Made by a program: the position numbers and the translations under genes
Notes under the pieces: model-generated
Seen by the model: only the letters and a program-made list of their open reading frames with translations
Told to the model about the DNA's origin: nothing
Databases searched by the model: none
Shown: piece by piece, positions 55,591 to 64,000 of the stretch
Layout of the letters: every line of letters begins with the position of its first letter
Numbering within the stretch: the stretch's first letter is position 1
NCBI GenBank assembly: GCA_032358255.1
Contig: JAULBX010026496.1
Span: 124,001-188,000, forward strand
Source of the DNA: Heterotrichella gracilis
Lineage: Eukaryota > Sar > Xanthophyceae > Tribonematales > Xanthonemataceae
Direction of reading: 5' to 3'
DNA: 64,000 nt

Positions 55591-58500
55591 TTATTTAGGG
55601 TCTACCGCCACACCCCCTGCTGCACCCTTCTCAGCTCCCGCTGGCCCACCTTCCCTCCCCTCTGGCATTGGCCGTTGCCTGCCATCGCCCCCCTTGAGGG
55701 TTTCCCCTTCCATAGCTGATGCGCTCCCCTTTCCGTCAACTGCCACGACCACTGCAGCGATATTTGCTTTCTTGTTGGGCCGTCCCTGTACGACTGGGGT
55801 GGCCTCCTGGCCTTTGGACATTGCTGCAGGCATTGAAGCTGCCTCCTTGAGATGCCCACCCCCACCCTCATCCCCATCCCCATCCCCATCGCCGTCCCTA
55901 GCTTGCGGCGGCGGTGGGGATTTTGGCGGCGGTTGGGATTCCGGCGGCGGCGGGGGCCACGTCACATACACATGCTCGGTCCTGTTCCACTCCCTTGTGT
56001 ACCGATCATCCTTCACCCCCACCTTGCCATCCACCACGTGCATGACAAAGTCCCCCGGCTGCCACACGTAGCCGCAGTGGCCAATGGCGTCGTCGTATGC
56101 GTTGATCAGGCGCTGGGGGATGACCTTCACGCGGTTCCTGTGAGCAACAAATTACGGATATAACCAGTGTTGTCATACTGCCAAAAGTCGTTTCACTGTG
56201 AAGGGGCCAAGCGCTTCCAAGTGCTCAGATTGATTGAGTTCCATAAGATGTAGCTTTTTCCATAGCCTTCAACATGCGAGTTGATTACGGATGAGAATGG
56301 CATTGCCCACTTCCCCTGTCATTCACCTGATGGCAGTGACAGGACAAGGCTGCCTGGCTGGCACAAAGCACACACGGCTGATTGGTAGCCTGGCTAAATT
56401 GCTGAAGTGCATGTAACAACACAACCTAATCTAGCGCTACCTAGTGGTCCAGAACATGTTGGTAAGGTCAAGAATATCCAAGTTCTTGCCCAGCCCTAAC
56501 ATTGAATAGGGAGATTTGTCGGCAAAGGGTCACGCTCCTGCCTCCGGAGCCATACCCCCAACAACCCCCATGCAAAACCCTAAACCCTACGCAGTTTACC
56601 TGATGGTGGGGACGTTTGTCCAGAACATGAGCGAGGCTTGCTCCCACCACTCCTCGGTCATGGGCGCATCGGTTTTGGTCCAGATGGCGGCCAGCAGGTG
56701 CACCACCCAGTCGGAGCCGCGCAGCACCAGGCTGCCTGCGTTGATGCCGTTGCAGTCGCTGGCCAGGATGACGTCATAGCGCGGGTCCAGAACCTTATCC
56801 AAGGGTAAGGAGGGCGTCATGATGATGGTGTCCAGGTCCACCTGCAACAAATTACAGACATATAATAAACAAATATAATGAAAGTAATAATAAAATGCAG
56901 CAAACCATTGAATGCGCAGTGGAATCAATATACAAATGATGAAACAATAAAAACAATAAGCAGTAAGTAGATAGCAGCCTGTCCTTGAAGGGGGCGATGG
57001 GGAGTCAGCAAAGATCAGGGTAAGGGTTTAGGGTATACAAATTAGGGTTTCAGGCTGCCCACCTGCCACACCCAGTCATGGCGATACACCTTGTCCATTA
57101 GGGCCAGGATTTTGTGCCAGCTGGGATGGCGGTCAATCCCCAAGTACTGCTCCTCCACATAGAAGTGGTAGCCGTGCAGCGTCGCGTAATCCCGCTTGTT
57201 CTTGATCGACATGATTGCCATCTCGGAGGTCAGATCGGATGAGATCACCATGATGGCGATGCCCCCAATCCTGCCCTTTGGCTTTGGGGGAGGGCGGAGG
57301 AAGCGCACGTGCTCTCCCCCCGCTGATACAGCCAAATCAGCTTGTTAGTATTATTTGCATAGTCAACATGCATTCCATTATTGCTTAGTTTACCTGCATG
57401 CCAGCATTACAGCCAGATCGACAGGCAGCCATGCACATGCGGCGCCAAGCACTTCCTAGCAAGTTGATCACTTCCGTTTCCCCAAAGCGTACTAATAAGA
57501 CAAGCAGTCCATTCTGCAGGTGCATGAGGCAGGTCCCTTATTCCCCCTACAAAGTTTAGTTTAGGGTTTAGGGTTCAAGGGTTTACCTGAGTCAGCCAGG
57601 TACTCATCCACATTAAGCTGGGAGCCAGGCAGATCCATCCAGGCCTTGACCCCATCTTGGATCACATCCAGGGCGCCGAGGGGGAGGGGGGAGGCGCTGG
57701 CGGCGGCCGCCGCTGAACCCTTGTGTAGGGTTTTGAGCGCCGAGAGCAGGGGCATCATCTGGGGCTTGTGCTTGTTTGCGATGAAGTTTGATGAGGTGAG
57801 GTCGGCTGCAAGGGTGGTGATGAAATGCGCCACGCTAGCCTGCAAGTGGGGAGGGAAGATTTGCTGATGGGGACTTTTGTACTTTTGTACTTTTATGCCC
57901 AGACTACAGTGCGCCCAAAGTGTTAAGATGAGGAAGGGACAGGGGGGAGGGGTGATGAAAATGAGTTGTGTGGCACCATAGGCACCTGCCACAGCCATCA
58001 CCAATCCCAGAGAGGTATGCACCCCACATGCGATGGACAAGGAAGAACAAGCATGTTCTGCTCAAAATGCATGCAACCCCTCGCTTACCCCACCCCAAAA
58101 ACCCTACCCGCAGCGTGTCGCTTCCCCCCTCCAGCCCCTGCACTTGCCCCTTTAGCTCCTCCCGCTGCCTGGCGCATGTCTCGGGTGAGGTGGCCAAAGC
58201 TGACACTGACTCCCGCACCTGGGGAGGGGGATATGACAGAATATGTTGCAACAAAACATGATGGAATAAATCAGTAATTGTGGGGGAGGGGGTCGAGGAG
58301 CTGGAGAGGCACCTGAGGCAAGAGGGCTACTCTGAAACTGCTCAACAATCTCCCTCGCATCCAAGTTTGTGGGACCCGAATGATCTTTGTCCTTGCCAGC
58401 GTATTCAAGCCACCATTTTCATTCACCGGTGCATGCATGAAAGAAACGGGTACAGTTCAATAATGCACTGTACCCATTACTTCCGCTGAATTACTCTTCC

Positions 58501-59820
58501 CGGCCCCCACGCACCGTCTCCCTCAGCCGCTCCTGCGCAGGCTCAAACTTTGCCTCAATTGCCTGAGTCACATGCGCCGCCACCCCGCCACGTGTCGCCT
58601 CCAGGTGTCCCGCCACCTGTTCCGCCACCTTGGCTTGGCTGGCGGCCAGGGCCAGTGAGGCGGCCTCAAGGGATGCGCGCATGGCAGACAGGCGGGCAGT
58701 GAGGCCCTGGTGGTGGCGCTGGGAGGCGGTCACCTGGAGAATAAGGAGAATCAAGGTGGATTCTGTTCATAAGCTGTTGGTATTAGGAAGTTTTCCAAAT
58801 GAACTTCCGTCTGGGAAGTTAATCAGAGTAGGTTGCAAATGCAGGTGCTGGCAAATGACCTCAATGGTAGCAAATTACCATAATTAGCAATTGCCAGGGG
58901 TATTGAGGCGGGCGATTGGCCCAATTAATAAGGTACAGGGTGCAATCAATTCTCAGTCAACATGCACTGGTGTCAACATGCACTGTTGTAAGGGAGGTGC
59001 ATCCAGCATGAAAGCAAGGGGGAAACCTGGTGCCACCAGCTCACCAGTTCTGTGCCGTCTACCGATAGTTTGGCATGCGCAGCCTGCAGGAGCTCCTGCA
59101 AAGGGGAGTAAAAACCATCACACAAATGCAAACAAGTAAATTAGCCATGTATACTCCAAAAGATATCATCCGAGAGCGGGGTGAATAGACACATAGCTGG
59201 CACATCATGCACAGCCGCATTCCGCGGATGAGGAATCGGCGCATGGAGTGCTGTAAATGAAGCGGCATCCTACACCCACTGACAAGTGGGTGCACGGCCT
59301 TGCAGTGGGTGTGCAACGGAACACAGAATGCAAACGCAAACCCTAGTCCCTAAACTCACATTTTCTGCCTGCGCCCTGCGCAGCTCAGCGGCTGCATGGT
59401 CCAGAGACACACGCAGAACCTCCTCCTGCAGAGGGGGGAGAGAGTGGGGGGTAAAATGCCAAGGGATGTAACGAGAAGGGAACCACCCGGGTGTGAGCAT
59501 AGAAGAGGCATTGGCAAGCATCTAGCCATTTGCTCAAAGCATGAGTAGCTAGTAGGGTGTGAGGCACGCTCGTGGTTTTCAAGGGGTAAAGCGGCGGTCA
59601 CAAAACCCTGAACATACTCTAAACCCTACACGCACCCTCTCCAGGACCTTGGACAGCAGCCCCGCAGTGGCCAAAAAGCCCTTCACATACCCTAACCATA
59701 GAAACCCTATCCATACCCTACACTTACCCTCTCCAGGACCTTGGACAGCAGCCCCGCAGTGGCCAGCATGCACACCAGCAGGGTACCCAGTACCGCAGGC
59801 GCAGCGGAAGACCACGCCAT
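55591..59820 (-). CDS. Golgi glycosyltransferase, GT34 (galactosyl/xylosyltransferase, GMA12/MNN10) family
   Basis: Exons 59820-59728, 59425-59360, 59095-59045, 58733-58515, 58218-58108, 57839-57587, 57322-57063, 56841-56600 and 56137-55591; 613 residues, all phases match. It should transfer a sugar from a nucleotide sugar onto a glycan in the Golgi lumen, as GT34 members do in xyloglucan, galactomannan or N-glycan synthesis; donor and acceptor cannot be told. Topology is type II: MAWSSAAPAVLGTLLVCMLATAGLL is the membrane anchor, followed by a long coiled-coil stem (exons 2-5, such as SLDHAAAELRRAQAEN and QREELKGQVQGLEG). Catalytic parts are IAIMVISSDLTSEMAIMSIKNKRDY, HPSWHKILALMDKV, the metal-binding VDLDTIIM (Asp353, Asp355), DCNGINAGSLVLRGSDW, WWEQASLMF and KVIPQRLINAY...WQPGDFVMHVVDGK. 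A Pro-rich, Asp-Gly-repeat tail ends at a TAA inside a repeat array. The coiled-coil stem is unusually long. Confidence 0.87.
55860..55895. repeat. CCCCAT hexanucleotide microsatellite in GT34 tail
   Basis: TCCCCATCCCCATCCCCATC on the plus strand codes the Asp-Gly repeat (DGDGDGD) of the GT34 tail on the minus strand. Confidence 0.8.
59630..59676 (-). repeat. Donor-side echo of GT34 exon 1
   Basis: Minus-strand GGCCACTGCGGGGCTGCTGT...CTGGAGAGGGTGCGTG repeats the end of exon 1 (GCCACTGCGGGGCTGCTGTC...CTGGAGAGG|GTAAGTG) about 90 bp into the intron. Confidence 0.88.
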
Positions 59821-61479
59821 GGGTGCTAGCTAGGGTTTTGACAGCTCGAAAACCCTCCTGAGGGTAAATTTGGTCCCGCTCTAGGCTACTCTAGGGATGG
59901 GCGGACGGCGAGGGGAGTGCTGTTGATGCTGTATGGCCATGATGGTGCTGATGTGGTGTTATGTGCTTTGCGCTGAGTGTGGGCAGCCGCGCTGTGTCAC
60001 ATGATACCCTATTGGAGGGTATCCACAGCCCCCTGGCTGACCCAGGTCCTCTCAAGTGTGTTGCCAAGTGATGGTCCCACACAGCCCACACCAGCACAGT
60101 GGTTAATCAACAGCTACAAAGTCGGTGCAATTGGCCTTGCCAGCTCAGCAAGGCCTGGTGGGGGCTGTCTCCTGTGAGTGACCACAGAGAGTCACTTGCT
60201 GTAGCGAGGATGCCACGCCACGCCATGTGGTGGGAATGCCACCAGGAAGGAATGATCCGCAAGTGCCAGTGGTGTAAACAGTCTAAAAGCGGCCCAGAGC
60301 TGTGCGCCTCACAGTGCAACAAGCTCAGTGCACGACAAAGACCAACGGAATGCTGCCGTGCAAGGGTGGGTACCGGGGCAATTGCAGGCGCACTTGCAGC
60401 TGGGTAATAATCAAGAGACTGCATACCTTAACGCTGCGAGCACTCGTGTGTTGACACTGCTTAACTCCCCACGCCTGGTACCGCGCATATGCATGCATAC
60501 ATGCCCTGGCGCACCTTTTGGGGTATCATATGCACGTAGGACTCGCCCTCCGCTTGTGTACAGTTCTATAGCGTTGTTCAGCTGTCACTGTATCACTTGA
60601 CGTAACCCTTTGCAGGACAGGCATGTCCCCAAAGGAGTTGCGAAAGGGTGCACAGCAGCATGCGCATATTGCATCGGCATGTGCGTGCGTTACGGTGCCG
60701 CCAGATAGCAGGCGTGTGTGGGATCTTTTATGGAAAGCAACCCGTGCATTGACGTGCGTCAGACCCTGTAAACACTTTTAGTACTGACTGTTAGCCACAT
60801 TTGTTGGTAATGGGGGAGTTTCTGGAAAATACATTTGTATTTTGGTAGAGGGATGGGCTGTTTCAAATAGGCTGTTTAAGCCTATTTGGAGGGCCCAAGC
60901 CCTGTGTTTTTGGAGTCACAAATGGGGAGTCACAAACAGTAGAATGACTACTTTCATGGATTGGAAGCAGTCACAGGGACTGAGCTTGAGTAAGAAAGTC
61001 GATTGCAGGGGAGTGCGCACATGCATACCGACCACTTGATCAACGGTGTTGGGTCCTAGTGCGTACTGGCCCAGTGTCAAAGCACAACAGCAGCTGCTTT
61101 GGTGTTATCAGTGTTACAGGAAGTTGTGTGCAACAAGTAACCACGGGTCAAGAGCACCAAAAACTCAGGGGGCCTGGATTGTTTGTGCACTCAAAACATG
61201 GTACCATCAGCAGCGCCCAGGGCAGTAACCTTGTCAAGTGGACACTGTCAGCAACTGTTCAGTATACGCTCAACTTTTAAAAAACCTGGCAAGTCCCCTG
61301 GTATGCATTCCCCCATAATAAGGAATAGAAACAAATGGATGTTTGCAATGTGTGGCCAGTGGCAGTCAACGGTCACATTGGTCAAAAAAGAAAATAAATA
61401 GCAATACCACTCAACTGGGTAATCAGTACCAAAGTGTCAACCCTGGCAATGTGCTATTCTACCGGCCCAGGAAACACCT
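59821..61479. other. Intergenic region upstream of GT34 and downstream of the GST-like gene
   Basis: No gene recognised. Reverse-strand TGTAA at about 61114-61118 may be the poly(A) signal of the GST-like gene. Confidence 0.4.
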
Positions 61480-63196
61480 TCATGCCCTCTTGCTGTGCGC
61501 CGCCACCCACCCAGCCACCTTTGGCTGCTGCGCATACGCGCGGTAGAACGCCCGCAGCTTGGGACTGGCCTCCAGATGAGCATCCCCATACACCTCCAGG
61601 TCATCGTACAGCAGACCAAACAGCAGCGCATCCGCAAAGGCGGGCGCATCCCCCACCGCATGCGCACCGCTGGCCCCATACCGCTCCAGCAGGGTCTCGT
61701 AGATCTTGTACATTGAGGGCCTGGTGATGTCTAGGTACTCTGCCTTTGCTGCCTCCCCATTGAACAATGAGGCGACCCACTTTTTGGCCCACTCAACACT
61801 GTTGTCGGACAGCTGCGTGGGGGGAGGAAAGGGGGCGTGAGTGGTGGTAGGTATCAGGGACATGGTTGCTTTTGCAGGCAGACATGTGGGCACAGACTGG
61901 TGAGAGTGCTGGAATGGGGTATGCGTAGTGTGCGTGAGAAAGGAATGGCAACCAGAGTAGAGAGCGTCTACCCTAAACCCTGCACCCTAAACCCTGAGCC
62001 ATGAAATGGGCTTGAAGTAAGCAGCAATGGTCTCGTGTGTGGCAACGGTTTCACGGCAATGATACATAGGGACGGATTTAACCATGTACATGCACGAATG
62101 CTGCGCTTGCCTGCGCATGCAAGGATCCTCAAGGACAACGCAACGGAAGTGCATCAGATAGACCCAGCTAGGCTTCGTGCTGAGTGACTCATTCCAGGCA
62201 TGTAGGCACAGCGATCAACTCACCACGTCTGCCTGGTAGTCCCTCTCCAGGTCCTTCCCGTACAGCCCCAGCTGGCGGGCAAAGCGGCGCAGGATGGCGT
62301 GGTGCTCCGTCAACACCTGACCCGAATACATGTACACCACGGGGAGGTGGCCAGAGGGGTTGGTGCCGGTGGCCACCATCTGCTCCTTGAAGCCGGAGGG
62401 GCCGTGCCAGGTGTCGTCGAGGGCGAGGAGCTCCTGGGAACAAGGGGGGAGGGGTGCTGTGAGGGGAGGGGATTTCAGTGGAAGGGTTTCAGTGGGTTGC
62501 AACTGACAGCTGAACCAGTGGCAGAGGTGAGTGGTGAGGCTGCACTGGGCAGTACACCTCGAGGAGGGGGAAACCAAACAATCCAGGGGATGTTATCTGT
62601 GCATGTGTACGTGTGTGTGTTTACCAGTGCAGCGAAGGCAGGCGGAATGCACAGCATGTCATGGTGAAACATGCGGCCCCGGCTACGAGGGTGCACAACC
62701 ACTGAATAAGGCACGGAACCTCGACAATGAAACAACCACTCCATTGAAAATAAAACGAATTGGTTCCACCAGGTCAATTGCCCACAACTTCGTCAAACAG
62801 GAGAAATACAGGCCTAGCCATGCAAGCGCCACATGCATGCATGCATCCGTGGCAAGCCCTGTGAACGCTGCAAGACAGGTTTTCGTACGAATAACCCACC
62901 TCATCGTGCTCCACCCCGTTTGAAAGCCAGAAAAAGCGAATGGCCCCCCCAGTGCCAACCAGGTTGCCCAACTTGAAGTACTTGAGCCGGAGCTTCCCGC
63001 CAAGCTTGTCTGTGGGCGATGCCATGGCGGAGGAAACGGTCGACACGCGTGCGGGGCGGAAGCAGGCGCAGATGTGTGCGGGCAAGGAACGTACGGTGGG
63101 CACCATGTAGCGGGTTGTGGGTGGGCGTATACGCTGGTGGAGGCTCGGGAACGGGGCTGGGGAGGCGAAAGTGTGTAAGTAGAGAGCAGCAGGCAA
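61480..63196 (-). CDS. Glutathione S-transferase-like protein, probably organelle-targeted
   Basis: Exons 63196-62900, 62433-62224 and 61812-61480; 279 residues from the outermost ATG. The GST N-terminal thioredoxin fold begins at LRLKYFKLGNLVGTGGAIRF; the Tyr-Phe and following loop resemble sigma-type GSTs where Tyr activates glutathione. The fold continues to GHLPVVYMYSGQVLTEHHAI, with the cis-proline in LPVV. Where most GSTs have Glu-Ser to hold the glutathione carboxylate, this has Glu-His. The helical C-terminal domain includes WAKKWVASLFNG, MYKIYETLLERYG and APAFADALLFGLLYD. Substrate unknown. The first about 55 residues are basic and hydroxylated (VPTVRSLPAH, PARVSTVSS), a likely transit peptide. 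A TATA box at 63229-63236 would leave almost no leader for this ATG, so Met31 (63106) may be the true start. Confidence 0.8.
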
Positions 63197-63228
63197 AAAG
63201 TGATGGTTGAAAGAGCGTTGTCGGCTGG

Positions 63229-63236
63229 TTTATATA
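63229..63236 (-). promoter_or_regulatory. TATA box of the GST-like gene
   Basis: Reverse-strand TATATAAA, 33 bp before the outermost ATG at 63196 and 123 bp before Met31. Strong match to the consensus; it favours the downstream start. Confidence 0.5.
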
Positions 63237-64000
63237 CCATTCTGAAAACGGCTGAGACTCTGCAGGCCACAAACCGTCTACTCACTGACCGCCTTCCAGC
63301 ACAAACGCACCAGGCACCCTTGTAGAGGCGCTGTCTCCATGTTTGTAGACTCGACAAAGCCCTCGCGGGGTTTGTAGACTAATGACGTCATAATTTGTCC
63401 CAGAAAAGTGGCCCTTTTCACAGTGCCAAAACTGAGGTCTCCCAACGTATGCAGCCAGTGGATGCGAGGCCAGAAGCGCATTAACTTGTTGCAGGGTCGC
63501 ACTGACACCTTACGTGAGACACGTACAACTCTTCGCGAGGCAAGGACAGTGCCTGCAGGAGGAGGCGGTCCCTAAGTGGAGTGCACTGCACTGATTACAA
63601 TGTGGGGTCACAAGCCTGTTCCAAAGGGTGGTGTTTACAACCTGCAGCTAAACAACTTTGACTTTTGTAACCATAGAAAGTTGTGCCATGGGGTTACAGG
63701 GCCTGGCAGCAGGTCAGCCCACTGCACTTGACATGCAACGGCATGCCGTAGATTCAAAATGGGCATTACCCAAAAAAAATGTAATTACGTAGTAGAGATG
63801 GCCTCCCCACCCAGCAGCAGCAACCCAACAAAAACCAAATAGTAGTGCATTGATAAAGCATGCCAAGCAAATTAACCAAGTCCAAAACAAAAGCCAAAAC
63901 ATGAACAGTGCGTCACTAGAAAGTTGCAGTAAAGCCCAGATAGCACAAAACCAGCCAAGGAAGGGGGGAGTGGTATCAGCAGGACCAAGAAAAATAGTGT
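63237..64000. other. Right-edge flank
   Basis: Upstream flank of the GST-like gene. No coding sequence, repeat array or RNA gene recognised. Confidence 0.4.

Noticed and set aside
1-64000. Bacterial contamination, CRISPR array, rRNA or tRNA genes, viral or LTR-type elements
   Set aside because: Genes are intron-rich and plant-like throughout; no repeat-spacer array, no recognisable RNA gene, and no reverse transcriptase, integrase, capsid or long terminal repeats were seen.

Overview
This is nuclear DNA from a green alga (Viridiplantae; chlorophyte or early-branching streptophyte, genus not determinable by eye). The evidence is a plastid terminal oxidase with a transit peptide, plant-type beta-carbonic anhydrases, genes with 5-18 short exons joined by GT(GC)-AG introns whose acceptors are almost always tgcag|G, TGTAA-type poly(A) signals, and plant-type telomere heptamers (TTTAGGG/CCCTAAA) scattered through the introns. 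I assembled 12 gene models from exon fragments by matching splice sites and reading phase. In all but the partial gene at the left edge, the exon lengths sum to a whole number of codons.

Layout from left to right: (1) minus strand, 411-1654, the first three exons of a SET-domain protein methyltransferase of the Rubisco-LSMT/SETD class, running off the left edge. (2) minus, 3136-12087, an 18-exon GH2 beta-mannosidase with a signal peptide and an unusual C-terminal membrane anchor. (3) plus, 13868-17825, a disordered, probably N-myristoylated protein. (4) minus, 20246-23580, a FIST-domain protein. (5, 6) plus, 25541-27724 and 29316-31847, tandem beta-carbonic anhydrases. (7) plus, 33420-38812, plastid terminal oxidase. 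(8, 9) minus, 40432-42383 and 43651-45561, tandem F-box/leucine-rich proteins. (10) minus, 46398-49039, an FkbM-family methyltransferase with a signal peptide. (11) plus, 50978-53877, the mitochondrial complex III assembly chaperone CBP3/UQCC1. (12) minus, 55591-59820, a GT34-type Golgi glycosyltransferase. (13) minus, 61480-63196, a glutathione S-transferase-like protein.

The genes form no operon or single pathway. Loose themes are cell-wall/secretory glycan metabolism (beta-mannosidase, GT34, FkbM), organelle redox and carbon metabolism (PTOX, carbonic anhydrases, CBP3, GST), and two recent tandem duplications.

The most striking pattern is window-wide. Many introns carry extra, decayed copies of the edge of the neighbouring exon, each with its splice site: donor-side copies lie downstream of the real donor and acceptor-side copies lie upstream of the real acceptor. 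At least eight of the genes show it. The copies are often set in arrays with telomere-like heptamers, and such heptamers also recur within about 30 nt of real donors. I read this as intron growth by short tandem duplications across exon-intron junctions, which leaves decoy splice sites. Other notable points are an F-box gene pair whose introns are more alike than most of their coding sequence, a stop codon inside an in-frame C-terminal repeat array of the GT34 gene, a GC-AG intron, and small hairpin and AT-rich dispersed repeats in introns. I saw no viral or retroelement copy, rRNA, tRNA or CRISPR array.
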